NCBI RefSeq assembly: GCF_003576345.1
Contig: NZ_QWGB01000007.1
Coordinates: 62,001-126,000 of the forward strand
Reading direction: 5' to 3'
Source: Henriciella barbarensis
GTDB taxonomy: Bacteria; Pseudomonadota; Alphaproteobacteria; Caulobacterales; Hyphomonadaceae
DNA: 64,000 bases
Position numbers and translations under genes: made by a program. The notes under the pieces were generated by a model. The model made no database searches and was not told the origin of the DNA. It worked only from the letters and a program-made list of their open reading frames with translations. Of this stretch, positions 37,998-46,293 are shown piece after piece; position 1 is the first letter of the stretch; every line of letters begins with the position of its first letter.

Positions 37998-38366
37998 CTA
38001 GCCGAGTTTGCAGACGCAGATTTTGTGGCCGTCAGGATCGCGGAAATAGGCGCCATAAAAGGTCGGCATACGATTGCCGGGTTCGCCATCCGGAGTCGCG
38101 CCAAGTTCGATCGCCTTCGCATAAGCCTTGTCGACCGTCTCATTGTCAGCGCATGCAATCGCCGGCATGACGCCATTGCCACACGTTGCTTCCTGCTCGT
38201 CGTAAGGGCCGCCGATCGCGAGCATGGGCTGGCCAGGGCCAGTGCCGTAAAAATACAAGCGACCATTGTCGAAAAAGCGCTTCGCGCCAACCGTTGGCAT
38301 GAAGCCATCATAAAATTCCAGGGCTTTCTCGATATTGTTCGAGCCGAGTGTCACATAAGCGAGCAT
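37998..38366 (-). CDS. VOC (glyoxalase/bleomycin-resistance fold) family protein
   Basis: The 122-residue protein has two beta-alpha-beta-beta-beta modules typical of the VOC superfamily. It starts MLAYVTLGSNNIEKALEFYDGFM and ends with the diagnostic FRDPDGHKICVCKLG strand. No complete set of metal-binding His/Glu residues can be identified, so it may bind a metabolite rather than act as glyoxalase I. ATG 38366 has an AAGGAGG site; the longer frame to 38552 runs through the SDR promoter. It is divergent from the SDR gene and convergent with the 89-residue gene. Confidence 0.9.
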   Translation of the reverse strand: MLAYVTLGSNNIEKALEFYDGFMPTVGAKRFFDNGRLYFYGTGPGQPMLAIGGPYDEQEATCGNGVMPAIACADNETVDKAYAKAIELGATPDGEPGNRMPTFYGAYFRDPDGHKICVCKLG

Positions 38367-38444
38367 GTCAGTCCTCCTTGCTGATTTGACGCCACTTGCA
38401 GCATGTAAGCCCAGCGCCAGCAAGCACTTCCCCAGCGCGAATGC

Positions 38445-38460
38445 TTGACGTTTACGTGAG
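38445..38460 (+). promoter_or_regulatory. MerR/LiuR-like operator with -35 element before the SDR gene
   Basis: TTGACG at 38445-38450 gives a -35 match and continues into TTTACGTGAG, so that two ACGT blocks lie six bases apart. This resembles operators of LiuR-type MerR regulators of acyl-CoA metabolism, which sit between over-spaced -35 and -10 boxes. A candidate -10 (AAGGCT, 38471-38476) lies 20 bases beyond the -35. The match is by eye only. Confidence 0.35.
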
Positions 38461-38511
38461 CGGGTGCTGCAAGGCTGACCGTCAAGTTTTACCTCAGTCA
38501 GGAGATACCCC

Positions 38512-39429
38512 ATGGCAGACATTCGTTTTGACGGCAAAGTTGCTATCGTCACCGGTGCAGGCGGCGGTCTCGGCCGTTGTCACGCACTCGAACTCGCCCG
38601 CCGCGGCGCAAAAGTCGTCGTGAACGATCTCGGTGCGTCGATGGACGGATCGGGCGGCAGCTCGGCAGCAGCCGATGAAGTCGTCAAGGAAATTGAAGCG
38701 CTTGGCGGCGAAGCCATCGCGAACGGCTCTTCCGTGACCGACGACGCCGGCGTGAAGAAGATGATCGACGACGCCATGAACAAGTGGGGCCGTATCGACA
38801 TCCTGATCGCCAATGCAGGTATCCTTCGCGACAAGTCCTTTTCCAAGATGACGATGGAAGACATCCAGCTCGTCGTCGATGTCCACCTCATGGGCTCCTT
38901 CAAGCCGATCAAGGCGGCTTGGGACATCATGAAAGAGCAGAACTTCGGACGCATCGTCGTGACGACTTCTTCGACCGGCCTCTACGGCAATTTCGGTCAG
39001 GCCAATTACGGCGCCGCAAAGCTCGGTCTCGTCGGCATGATGAACACGCTGAAGATCGAAGGCGCGAAGAACAACATCAAGATCAACGCTGTCTGCCCGG
39101 TCGCCGCGACCCGCATGACCGAAGGCCTGATGCCTGAGGAAGTCCTGAAGCAGCTGAAGCCTGAATATGTCACGCCGGGCGTGATGAACCTTGTAAAGGA
39201 CGAAGCTCCGACCGGCATGGTTCTTTCCGCTGGCGCAGGCGCTTTCTCCATGGCCGAGATTGTCGAAACCAATGGTGCATTCGTTGGTCAGGGCGATGCC
39301 CTCACCGCCGAAGCCGTTGCCGACAAGTGGGACCAGATCACCGACAAGTCGACCCAGACGCACTTCAACGCTGGCGGCGAGCACGGCCAGAACATCTTCC
39401 GCCTCCTCGCTGAGGGCGCAAAAGGCTAG
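38512..39429 (+). CDS. SDR-family dehydrogenase resembling the 3-hydroxyacyl-CoA dehydrogenase domain of peroxisomal MFE-2
   Basis: The 305-residue protein has a classical SDR core with TGAGGGLGR (residues 15-23), NDLGASMDG after strand 2, NAGILRD, the catalytic Ser in SSTG and YGAAK (Tyr/Lys). The long insert with the NDLGxxxDGxG stretch and the LxPEyVxPgV region are hallmarks of the multifunctional enzyme type 2 dehydrogenase subfamily, so a (3R)-hydroxyacyl-CoA substrate is likely. It lacks the hydratase and SCP-2 domains. A GGAG site precedes the ATG. The LiuR-like sequence upstream would fit acyl-CoA metabolism. Confidence 0.88.
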   Translation: MADIRFDGKVAIVTGAGGGLGRCHALELARRGAKVVVNDLGASMDGSGGSSAAADEVVKEIEALGGEAIANGSSVTDDAGVKKMIDDAMNKWGRIDILIANAGILRDKSFSKMTMEDIQLVVDVHLMGSFKPIKAAWDIMKEQNFGRIVVTTSSTGLYGNFGQANYGAAKLGLVGMMNTLKIEGAKNNIKINAVCPVAATRMTEGLMPEEVLKQLKPEYVTPGVMNLVKDEAPTGMVLSAGAGAFSMAEIVETNGAFVGQGDALTAEAVADKWDQITDKSTQTHFNAGGEHGQNIFRLLAEGAKG

Positions 39430-39455
39430 TTCAGCCCGACAGTCGAAATTATTCG

Positions 39456-39497
39456 GGGCCACGCCCGCAGCTTGCAATCAGGCTGCAGGCGTGGCCC
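39456..39497 (+). terminator. Long GC-rich hairpin after the SDR gene
   Basis: GGGCCACGCC (39456-39465) pairs with GGCGTGGCCC (39488-39497), and the stem extends inward through GCAGC/GCTGC. It starts 26 bases past the SDR stop. Only a short AATCATTT follows, so termination is likely but may not be complete before the Kazal lipoprotein gene. Confidence 0.6.
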
Positions 39498-39533
39498 AAT
39501 CATTTCCAGCCACACCGTTTCGGAGGAAATGAC

Positions 39534-39887
39534 ATGCGCCTTGCCCTGCTTACCGCCAGCCTGTTCCTGCTTGCTGCCTGCCAGCCAGAGCCAATCCCTG
39601 TTGATGGTGACCCCGCGTCGCGCCCAGCCGACACGCCCCGGGCAGAAGGTGAAATGTGCGGCGGTATCGCAGCGATCCAATGTGGTGAGGGGCTCTACTG
39701 CGCCGACAGACCCGGCCAATGCGTCAACACGGCTGACGGCTCCGGCATCTGCGCCCCGCGCCCGGAAGTCTGCACGCAGCAATACGACCCGGTCTGCGGC
39801 TGCGATGGCAAGACATATGGCAATGCCTGCACGGCAGCATCGGCCGGCGTCAGCATCGCATCACAGGGTGAGTGTCCCGCAGACTGA
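39534..39887 (+). CDS. Lipoprotein with Kazal-type domain
   Basis: The 117-residue product begins with a lipoprotein signal ending in LLAAC (lipidated Cys16). A cysteine-rich region (about residues 38-76) follows that resembles IGFBP-like modules. Residues about 80-114 form a Kazal-type serine protease inhibitor domain with the typical VCGCDGKTYGNACTAASAG core. Such domains are rare in bacteria but recur in marine proteobacteria, where they may protect the cell envelope from foreign or own proteases. The reactive-site residue cannot be assigned. A GGAGG site lies five bases before the ATG. It is convergent with pcm. Confidence 0.9.
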   Translation: MRLALLTASLFLLAACQPEPIPVDGDPASRPADTPRAEGEMCGGIAAIQCGEGLYCADRPGQCVNTADGSGICAPRPEVCTQQYDPVCGCDGKTYGNACTAASAGVSIASQGECPAD

Positions 39888-39895
39888 GATTGGCG

Positions 39896-40540
39896 CTACA
39901 GCGCCTCAGCAAGCCCCTCGACAAGCGGCAGGAACGGCTCCGCAAGCGGCGAATGGGTACGCGCGCCTTCCTTGGTGACTGCTCGAAGGGTCTGGCGTCC
40001 ATCCGCCCCGGCCACTGGCGCAACGACTTTGCCGCCTGCTGTAAGCTGCGTAACGACATCGTCGGGTATCTTGGTGACCGCACCGGTCGCGAGAATACGA
40101 TCGTAGGGCGCATGCTCACGCCAGCCTGCTAATCCGTCAGCCTGACGCAGACTGACATTCCGGATGCCCAGCGCATCTAGATTGCTGCGCGCGGCTTCAA
40201 CCAGCGTTCTGTACCGATCAACCGCCCAGACCTTACCGGCGAGTTTCGCCAACAGCGCGGCCGTATAGCCGCTGCCGACGCCGACAAGCAAAACGTTCTC
40301 CTTGCCGCCGGGAGTGACCTCCAGAGCTGTAAGAAGCTGCGCAATGGTCAGCGGCTTGGGCAGGACCTGACCGCAGCCAAGCGGCAGGACAGCGTCCTCA
40401 GCCGCAAGCTTATGCAGCGATTTGTCGACAAAGTCTCGCCGGTCGACGGTCTCCATCGCGGACAGGACAGCATCATCCCGTATGCCCTGTTGGCGAAGCT
40501 GCAGGATGAAGCGGGCGGCGCGGAACGGATCGGCGCTCAC
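39896..40540 (-). CDS. pcm: Protein-L-isoaspartate O-methyltransferase
   Basis: The 214-residue enzyme repairs isoaspartyl residues in aged proteins by methylation. It shows [25 protein letters not shown], the substrate block [19 protein letters not shown] (usual form G-Q-T-I-S-Q-P, here altered), motif [17 protein letters not shown] and post-I VWAVDR. The altered GQVLPKP and the ATGAV motif are seen in alphaproteobacterial members. The start is GTG 40540, overlapping the surE stop by four bases (GTGA); a GTG nine bases earlier is possible. The surE-pcm pair is a well-known conserved operon. Confidence 0.93.
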   Translation of the reverse strand: MSADPFRAARFILQLRQQGIRDDAVLSAMETVDRRDFVDKSLHKLAAEDAVLPLGCGQVLPKPLTIAQLLTALEVTPGGKENVLLVGVGSGYTAALLAKLAGKVWAVDRYRTLVEAARSNLDALGIRNVSLRQADGLAGWREHAPYDRILATGAVTKIPDDVVTQLTAGGKVVAPVAGADGRQTLRAVTKEGARTHSPLAEPFLPLVEGLAEAL

Positions 40541-41298
40541 TGCTTCCACTCAGACTTGAGCGTCTCTAGATAACGGTTGTGTGTGAGGTCCACATGAAGC
40601 GGCGTCACAGAGATACGGCCCTCATAGATAGCCCTCAGATCAGTGCCTTCCGGCGGACGCGACAGCCTGCCCTTGAAGCCGATCCAGAAATAGCCATTGC
40701 CGCGAAGGTCCTCGCGCCGTTCCGTGTGGATGATCTGCTCGTCGCGAAAGCCCTGACGGGTGACCTCAACGCCAGCGACATCGTCAGGCTCACGGTCCGG
40801 GAAGTTGATGTTCATCACGACATCATTTGGCCAGCCCTTTTCTATCAACGGCTTGATGACCTTGGCGCCCCAGCTCTTCGAAGTTTCCCATGGCAGCGAC
40901 CCGCGCTCACGAAAACTCTGCGCCTGGCTGAGCGCGATGGACGGCACACCAAGATGCATGCCGAACATGGCGCCCGCGATCGTCCCTGAGAGGCTCGTGT
41001 CCTCAGCGATATTCTGGCCGCGATTGACGCCGGACAGAATGAGGTCAGGCTTTTCCGGCATCAGATTATGGACTGCCAGAAGCACACAGTCGGTTGGCGT
41101 GCCCATCACAGCCCAACAATTCTCACGCACTTCGCGCGTACGTACAGGCTGGGTCAGCGTGATAGAGCGCGACTGGCCAGACTGTTCGACCTCAGGCGCG
41201 GCTATCCAGATATCGTCAGAGAGCTCTCTCGCAATCGACTCCAGCACCGATAACCCCGGCGCGTGGATCCCGTCATCATTGGTGAGGAGAATTCTCAT
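40537..41298 (-). CDS. surE: 5'/3'-nucleotidase SurE
   Basis: The 253-residue survival protein removes phosphate from nucleoside monophosphates. The N-terminal metal-binding motif [16 protein letters not shown] carries the paired aspartates, followed by [23 protein letters not shown], which holds the metal-site Asn and phosphate-binding Ser residues. NINFPD is the later conserved strand. It is translationally coupled to pcm downstream. Between it and serS lies a 164-base spacer filled with extragenic repeats, so it may need its own promoter or read-through. Confidence 0.97.
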   Translation of the reverse strand: MRILLTNDDGIHAPGLSVLESIARELSDDIWIAAPEVEQSGQSRSITLTQPVRTREVRENCWAVMGTPTDCVLLAVHNLMPEKPDLILSGVNRGQNIAEDTSLSGTIAGAMFGMHLGVPSIALSQAQSFRERGSLPWETSKSWGAKVIKPLIEKGWPNDVVMNINFPDREPDDVAGVEVTRQGFRDEQIIHTERREDLRGNGYFWIGFKGRLSRPPEGTDLRAIYEGRISVTPLHVDLTHNRYLETLKSEWKQ

Positions 41299-41319
41299 TC
41301 GTCGTTCCTGCTCGCTTCA

Positions 41320-41342
41320 CATCCTTAGACAAGCTCAGGATG
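41320..41342. repeat. Single REP-type palindrome in the serS-surE spacer
   Basis: CATCCT and AGGATG bracket an 11-base centre (TAGACAAGCTC) that itself resembles the frequent alphaproteobacterial CTTCGACAAGCTCAGGATG extragenic repeat. It is a different family from the adjacent REPIN-like element. Confidence 0.6.
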
Positions 41343-41368
41343 AGGTTCATTCCGCTTAGTTCTAATTC

Positions 41369-41455
41369 CGCCTTCCCAGCGTAAGCTGGGATCCATGGCG
41401 GTTGAGATCTCAGCTTCCAGCCGCCATGGGCCCCACCTTTCGGTGGGGAGACGGG
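41369..41455. repeat. REPIN-like extragenic imperfect palindrome, copy 2
   Basis: Same design as the element at 33985-34069: left and right arms of about 36 bases with CCATGGCGG and CCGCCATGG meeting at the centre, and a small hairpin in each arm (CCCAGC-GTAA-GCTGGG on the left and CCCCACC-TTTC-GGTGGGG on the right). The right arm has compensatory changes that keep its stem. It ends seven bases before the serS stop codon and could also stop transcription there. Confidence 0.8.
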
Positions 41456-41462
41456 AAGTGAC

Positions 41463-42929
41463 TTACCCAATCACCTCTAACCCACCCATATAGGGCCGCA
41501 GCACAGCCGGCACGCCAATCGTACCATCCTCGCGCTGATAGTTCTCCAGCACGGCGACGAGCGTACGGCCAACGGCAAGGCCAGAGCCATTCAGCGTGTG
41601 CACGAATTCAGGCTTCGGCTTCGGATTGTCCGCGCTCGGCGCCGGACGCCAGCGCGCATTCATCCGCCGACCCTGAAAGTCACCGCAGTAGGAGCATGAG
41701 CTGATCTCACGATAGGTCTCCTGGCTCGGTAGCCACACTTCCAGATCGTAGGTCTTACGTGCGCCGAAGCCCATATCGCCCGTACAAAGCAGCATCCGCC
41801 GATAGGGCAGCTCAAGGCGCTCAAGGATGGTTTCTGCGCATCGCGTCATCCGCTCCAGCTCTTCAAGGCCTTCGGCTTCGTCCTTCACGATAGAGACAAG
41901 CTCAACCTTGTTGAACTGGTGCAGGCGGATCATGCCCTTGGTGTCACGCCCTGCACTGCCAGCTTCCGAACGGAAGCATGGGGTGTGGGCGGTATAGCGA
42001 CGCGGCATGTAGTCGGCGTCAACGATAGTTTCGCGCACAAGGTTGGTGAGTGGAACTTCTGCTGTTGGGATAAGATAGTGTGGATCATCGTATTCACCGT
42101 TATTAGCCTTCTCGAACCAGTCGCGTTGACGGTTGAGAGTGCGTTCACGGATCTGCTCGCTTGAAAGGTTTTGGTATCCAATTTCGCGAAACTCATCCAA
42201 TTGCGCCTCTTGCGCTTGTCTCATGTCTTTCTGAAAGCCTTCCAAATCGAACCGTGCGGCTTTAAAAAGATCGATCTCAAATTTTGGAAGTTGGCCTGTG
42301 CCCTGAAGCGCGTCGGAGCGAACCAAGAATGGCGGGCTTGTCTCCGTATAGCCATGCTCACCGGTCTGGACGTCCAGCATATAGCTGGCGAGCGCCCGCT
42401 CAAGCCGCGCCAATCCGGCTGACAATACCACAAAGCGCGCGCCGGACATCTTTGCGGCCGTCTCGAAGTCCATCATTCCGAGGGCTTCACCAAGATCCGC
42501 ATGGTCCTTTGGCGCAAATCCGAGCGCAGTCGGCGCGCCGACCTTTTTCTGCTCGGTATTATCTGCCTCGTCGGCGCCTTGCGGCACTTCGTCCAGCGGC
42601 AGGTTCGGCAGGCCAAGGATCAGCTCATCCAGTTCCTTGCGGGCGGCTTCTTCCTGCTCACCGGCAACTTCGATGGTTTTCTTGGCTTCGGCAACTTCAT
42701 CGCGCAGGCGTTCGAACTCCGCCTCGTCGCCGCTCGCCTTTGCTTTGCCGATCAGCTTGGAATTGGCATTGCGTGCGCTTTCGGCTTCCTGCTTGTCCGT
42801 TAGTGCCTGACGCAGGGCAGCGTCATGGGCGAGGATGTCATCGACCTTATCGCCAAGGCCGGACGCCCGCCGGTTCCAGGCCTTGCGAAAGTGGTCGGGG
42901 TTCTCACGAATGGCGCGAATATCGAACAT
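41463..42929 (-). CDS. serS: Seryl-tRNA synthetase
   Basis: The 488-residue enzyme charges tRNA-Ser. It begins [14 protein letters not shown] with the long N-terminal coiled-coil arm that grips the tRNA variable loop (about residues 30-110), followed by a class II catalytic core. Motif 2 ([27 protein letters not shown]) and motif 3 ([19 protein letters not shown]) are present, as is the AEVPLTN TXE-like substrate motif. It is longer than E. coli SerS (430) owing to insertions, for example around residues 235-290. It lies 92 bases after tatC on the same strand, an arrangement conserved among Alphaproteobacteria. Confidence 0.97.
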   Translation of the reverse strand: MFDIRAIRENPDHFRKAWNRRASGLGDKVDDILAHDAALRQALTDKQEAESARNANSKLIGKAKASGDEAEFERLRDEVAEAKKTIEVAGEQEEAARKELDELILGLPNLPLDEVPQGADEADNTEQKKVGAPTALGFAPKDHADLGEALGMMDFETAAKMSGARFVVLSAGLARLERALASYMLDVQTGEHGYTETSPPFLVRSDALQGTGQLPKFEIDLFKAARFDLEGFQKDMRQAQEAQLDEFREIGYQNLSSEQIRERTLNRQRDWFEKANNGEYDDPHYLIPTAEVPLTNLVRETIVDADYMPRRYTAHTPCFRSEAGSAGRDTKGMIRLHQFNKVELVSIVKDEAEGLEELERMTRCAETILERLELPYRRMLLCTGDMGFGARKTYDLEVWLPSQETYREISSCSYCGDFQGRRMNARWRPAPSADNPKPKPEFVHTLNGSGLAVGRTLVAVLENYQREDGTIGVPAVLRPYMGGLEVIG

Positions 42930-43021
42930 GGGATTGGCCTTCAGGCAGCTCTTTGTCTCTTGCCGAAGCGTCTAGTCTAATTGGCGCGTCAGCGGAACCG
43001 TCTGAACTGAACCAGCAGACG

Positions 43022-43864
43022 TCAATTATCGCCAGTGTCTATCGCTTCGTCCTCAGCTGCCTTCTTCTCCATCATGGAGACGCAGATGATTGAGATCTCA
43101 TAGAGCAAGAAGACAGGCACAGCGAGCATGACCTGAGAGATGAGGTCAGGCGGCGTGAAGAAGGCGGCGGCGACCAGAATGCCGACAACCGCGTATTTGC
43201 GGCCAGAGCGCAGCGTATCGCTACCAATGATGCCCGCGCGTCCAAGAAGACTGAGCACGACCGGTAGCTGGAAGCTGAGACCGAAAGCCAGCATCAGCGC
43301 CATGACGAGTGAGAGGTATTCCGACACCTTGATCTGCGGCGTGATGGCGGCACGCCCCTCGGCGGCCTGCTGTTCGAATGAGAGCGCAAAGTTCGAGATG
43401 AGTGGCAGCATGACCCAATAGACGAACAAAGCACCGAGCAGGAACAGGACAGGCGCGGCGATCAGGAATGGAAGGACGGCGCCCTTCTCACGCTTGTAGA
43501 GGCCAGGTGCCACAAAGGAATAGATCTGCCAGCCCATAACTGGAAAAGCGACAAAGACACCGGCGAAGAGCGCCAGCTTCAACTCAACAAAGAACACTTC
43601 CAGAGGCGCTGTATAGATCAGCTCAAAGCGCGTCTCGCCGCGCTCAAGCTCTGCGACCTTAACCAGCGGGTCGAGCAGAATGTTATAAAGCGGCCTCGCG
43701 AAGAAGAAGCAGAGAAGCGCGGCCCCGGCCAGCGCCGCGATCGACCAGATCAACCGAGTGCGAAGCTCTATAAGATGGTCGAGAAGCGGCGCGCGGGAGG
43801 ATTCCATCTCGCCGTCCTCATCGGTAAAGTTCGGCTGCTCGTCGGCGCGCATGCCCTTGCTCAT
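43022..43864 (-). CDS. tatC: Sec-independent protein translocase subunit TatC
   Basis: The 280-residue membrane protein has six helices and the signal-peptide-recognition motif LLDHLIELRTRLIWS near residue 27. The conserved acidic residue in the ALPVFLLYEI segment and the FSFVAPGLYKREK loop are present. TatC binds twin-arginine signal peptides and forms the receptor complex with TatB. The start codon overlaps the tatB stop (ATGA). All three tat genes are in the order tatA-tatB-tatC in the direction of transcription. Confidence 0.97.
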   Translation of the reverse strand: MSKGMRADEQPNFTDEDGEMESSRAPLLDHLIELRTRLIWSIAALAGAALLCFFFARPLYNILLDPLVKVAELERGETRFELIYTAPLEVFFVELKLALFAGVFVAFPVMGWQIYSFVAPGLYKREKGAVLPFLIAAPVLFLLGALFVYWVMLPLISNFALSFEQQAAEGRAAITPQIKVSEYLSLVMALMLAFGLSFQLPVVLSLLGRAGIIGSDTLRSGRKYAVVGILVAAAFFTPPDLISQVMLAVPVFLLYEISIICVSMMEKKAAEDEAIDTGDN

Positions 43865-44334
43865 GAGGACGCTGCCTTCTTGTCATCGTCCGGCGTCGCC
43901 GGAGTGTCCGGCTCGATATCGGCCTCGGCGCTGTTTCCAGCGGGTTTCTCACCTGCAGCGCTTTCATCCGTTTTGGTCGACGCATCCTTGTTATCTGAGA
44001 TGACGCCCGGTCCGCCTTCCTTGCCAGCTTCAGGCCAGGGGTTTTCCATCATCACCCGGCGATTGATGTCGCTTTCGGCCTTCTTCATGTCGTTGACCGC
44101 GTCGGTCAGCGCATTGTCACGGCGCAGATCCTCGATCTCCTTGCGCAGCTCATCGAGCTCGGCCTGGCGAGCAATATCGTCAAAGGCGGACTGAAACTCG
44201 CGCGCCATGGCGCGGCCCTTGGCGACAAACTGGCCAAGCTTGCGCATCATCAGCGGCAGGTCCTTCGGACCGACGATGATCAATGCAACAATCGCCACGA
44301 GCATGAACTCGGTGAGACCAAATTGTGGAAGCAT
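43861..44334 (-). CDS. tatB: Twin-arginine translocase subunit TatB
   Basis: The 157-residue protein has a short N-terminal membrane helix ending in IVGPKDLPLMMRKLG (the GP hinge with Glu/Lys variation), a long amphipathic helix (to about residue 95), and a disordered acidic tail rich in Glu, Asp and Pro. FGLTEFMLVAIVALIIVGPKDLP is diagnostic. TatB passes substrates from TatC to TatA. It lies 23 bases downstream of tatA and overlaps tatC by four bases. Confidence 0.95.
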   Translation of the reverse strand: MLPQFGLTEFMLVAIVALIIVGPKDLPLMMRKLGQFVAKGRAMAREFQSAFDDIARQAELDELRKEIEDLRRDNALTDAVNDMKKAESDINRRVMMENPWPEAGKEGGPGVISDNKDASTKTDESAAGEKPAGNSAEADIEPDTPATPDDDKKAASS

Positions 44335-44357
44335 GCTTAGCCGGCCTCACTTGCCTG

Positions 44358-44612
44358 TCAGCTGGAGGTTTTCGACTTATCCTTCTCAGGCGTGACGTTC
44401 ACCATCTTGTCGTCACTGAGGTGGCGCGACTGTTTGGACTCGGACTTTTCCTTGTCCTCGCTGTCTGCCTCCTCGTCGTCATTCAGCCCCTTGCGGAAAC
44501 TGCGGACGCCTTTGGCCATATCACCCATGATGGATGAAATACGCCCACGTCCGCCGAACAGCAGAAGGGCAACGATCAGCACGATGAGAAGCTGCATCCA
44601 GCTAGGGGCCAT
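44358..44612 (-). CDS. tatA: Twin-arginine translocase subunit TatA
   Basis: The 84-residue pore-forming subunit has one membrane helix (about residues 6-20), the [25 protein letters not shown] hinge and amphipathic helix, and a charged tail. FGGRGRI replaces the FG-x-x-KLP form usual elsewhere, as happens in several Alphaproteobacteria. TatA oligomers form the translocation path. The gap of 83 bases to scpB is the largest in this part of the run and contains no clear terminator. Confidence 0.95.
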   Translation of the reverse strand: MAPSWMQLLIVLIVALLLFGGRGRISSIMGDMAKGVRSFRKGLNDDEEADSEDKEKSESKQSRHLSDDKMVNVTPEKDKSKTSS

Positions 44613-44695
44613 TGAAGGTCTCCAGAAGTTCTTCTGAACAAGTAGCGCCCATCAATAGAACTCTCAATGGGTAACGATCACACAATAACGTGCAA

Positions 44696-45478
44696 TCAGT
44701 CGTCTTCGCTGCCCATGAAGTCGGTCACGAAGGCGCCGTCCTGCTCAATTCCATGGTCTTCGGCTTCGCCCTCAATCGCGGGCATGTCGATATCGCCCGG
44801 ATTAAAGTCCGGCGGCACCACATCAGATAGCAGGCCGCCCGCCTGAAGTTCGGCGCGGCCCGGCAGCATATCCAGGCTCTCGAGCCCGAAGTGTTCGAGG
44901 AAACCATTGGTGGTGCCATAGGTCACCGGGCGACCCGGCGTCTGGCGGCGGCCTTTGATCTTGACCCAGCCAGCCTCCATCAACTGGTCGATCGTGCCTT
45001 TCGACACGGCCACACCGCGTACAGCTTCAATCTCGGCGCGCGTGACGGGCTGGCCATAAGAGATGATCGCAAGCGTCTCGAGCGCGGCCTGCGAGAGCTT
45101 TTTCTGCTCCTGGCGCTCCTCCACGAAGAGGTACGCGAGGTCTTCGGCTGTCTGGAAACGCCATTTGCCCGCAACCTCAACCAAGGTGACACCCCGGTGC
45201 GCATAGGCCGCCTTCAGCGACATCAGCACGGTCGCCGCATCGATGCCCTGCGGCAGCACTTCGGCGACCTGTTCAGCGCTCAGCGGCTCACCCGCAGCAA
45301 ACAGGATTGCCTCGGCCCGGCGCAGCGCATCTGCGATGACATCTGCGCCGCCGTCGGCCTCACGCTGAAGCAACTCTTCAGAGCGTTTGTAGGCAAAGGA
45401 AAGCTGGCGCACCGCATCGCGGATTTCTTCCGGGGCATCTTCCAGCTTCTCATTTTCAAAACGGGGTATCGCGGTCAT
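44696..45478 (-). CDS. scpB: Segregation and condensation protein B
   Basis: The 260-residue protein has two winged-helix domains (about residues 45-215). Conserved blocks are EAILFAAGEPLS, the RFQTAEDLAYL segment, LSQAALETLAIISYGQPVTRAEIEAVRGV and TPGRPVTYGTTNGFLEHFGL. A 40-residue hydrophilic N-terminal extension and an acidic 45-residue tail flank the core. ScpB works with ScpA and SMC in chromosome compaction and segregation. Its start overlaps the scpA stop (ATGA), so the two are made together. Confidence 0.96.
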   Translation of the reverse strand: MTAIPRFENEKLEDAPEEIRDAVRQLSFAYKRSEELLQREADGGADVIADALRRAEAILFAAGEPLSAEQVAEVLPQGIDAATVLMSLKAAYAHRGVTLVEVAGKWRFQTAEDLAYLFVEERQEQKKLSQAALETLAIISYGQPVTRAEIEAVRGVAVSKGTIDQLMEAGWVKIKGRRQTPGRPVTYGTTNGFLEHFGLESLDMLPGRAELQAGGLLSDVVPPDFNPGDIDMPAIEGEAEDHGIEQDGAFVTDFMGSEDD

Positions 45479-46293
45479 CCGCCCATCCCTTCCTGTCTGT
45501 CCTGGCTGCTGCGCAGGTAAAGCGGCTGGAAGTGAGCTCCCTGCCTGATTTCAATGTCGCCATCGCGCGCCAGTTCCAGCGCAGCGGCGAAGACGCTGGC
45601 CGTGACCGAACGCGGTGGAATATCGCCAGCGACATCCTTCATGCGCTGGCGCAGCTCATCCAGGCTCGCCCAGTTATCGATCAGCTTGCTCAAGCTTTTG
45701 AGCGAGTCGCGCGCATGCTCCAGAGGTAGAACATATTGATGCACAACCTTGTGCGGGGCAGCTTCTTCGCGTCGCTGACGGATGCCGCCGAAGGCTTGCA
45801 TGAGGTGCCAGAGTGACGTGTCGTATTCCGTATGTTTGATGACGCGCGGCTGTTCGGGCGCCCCGCGCAGGAAGACTTCCTGGCCAAGCTGCGCGAGATC
45901 CATCAGCTCCTCGCCAGCCTCACGCATGGCTTCCAGACGCTTCAGGCGGAAAGCGAGGCGGGCCGCCATCTCCTCGCCGTCAATCTCATCATTGGCGGCC
46001 TTTTCTGGCTTGGGCAGCAGCAAGCGCGACTTCATGAAAGCAAGCCATGCGGCCATCAGCAGATAGTCAGCCGCAAGGTCGATCCGCTTCTCGCGGGCGT
46101 CCTCAATGAAGCCGATATACTGGTTGGCAAGCTCCAGCATGGAGACCTTCAGCAGGTCTACTTTCTGGCGACGCGCCAGATCCAGCAGCAGATGAAGCGG
46201 CCCCTCATATCCATCGATATCGACTGCGAAATAATCCCCGTTTTCGAGGTCATCGCGGTCGATCAGGTCGCTGGAGACGAGCTGCGAACTCAT
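45475..46293 (-). CDS. scpA: Segregation and condensation protein A (kleisin)
   Basis: The 272-residue kleisin bridges the SMC heads. The N-terminal VDIDGYEGPLHLLLDLARRQKVDLLKVSMLELANQYI block and YLLMAAWLAFMKSRLLLP helix are diagnostic, and a C-terminal winged helix ends in a QxxxFxPLYL strand. The protein is coupled at both ends: its ATG overlaps the nagZ stop, and its stop overlaps the scpB start. Confidence 0.96.
   Translation of the reverse strand: MSSQLVSSDLIDRDDLENGDYFAVDIDGYEGPLHLLLDLARRQKVDLLKVSMLELANQYIGFIEDAREKRIDLAADYLLMAAWLAFMKSRLLLPKPEKAANDEIDGEEMAARLAFRLKRLEAMREAGEELMDLAQLGQEVFLRGAPEQPRVIKHTEYDTSLWHLMQAFGGIRQRREEAAPHKVVHQYVLPLEHARDSLKSLSKLIDNWASLDELRQRMKDVAGDIPPRSVTASVFAAALELARDGDIEIRQGAHFQPLYLRSSQDRQEGMGG

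Noticed and set aside
38494-39477. A 327-codon minus-strand frame over the SDR gene
   Set aside because: Shadow of the SDR gene; composition matches reverse reading, and the plus-strand gene has full SDR motifs and a GGAG site.
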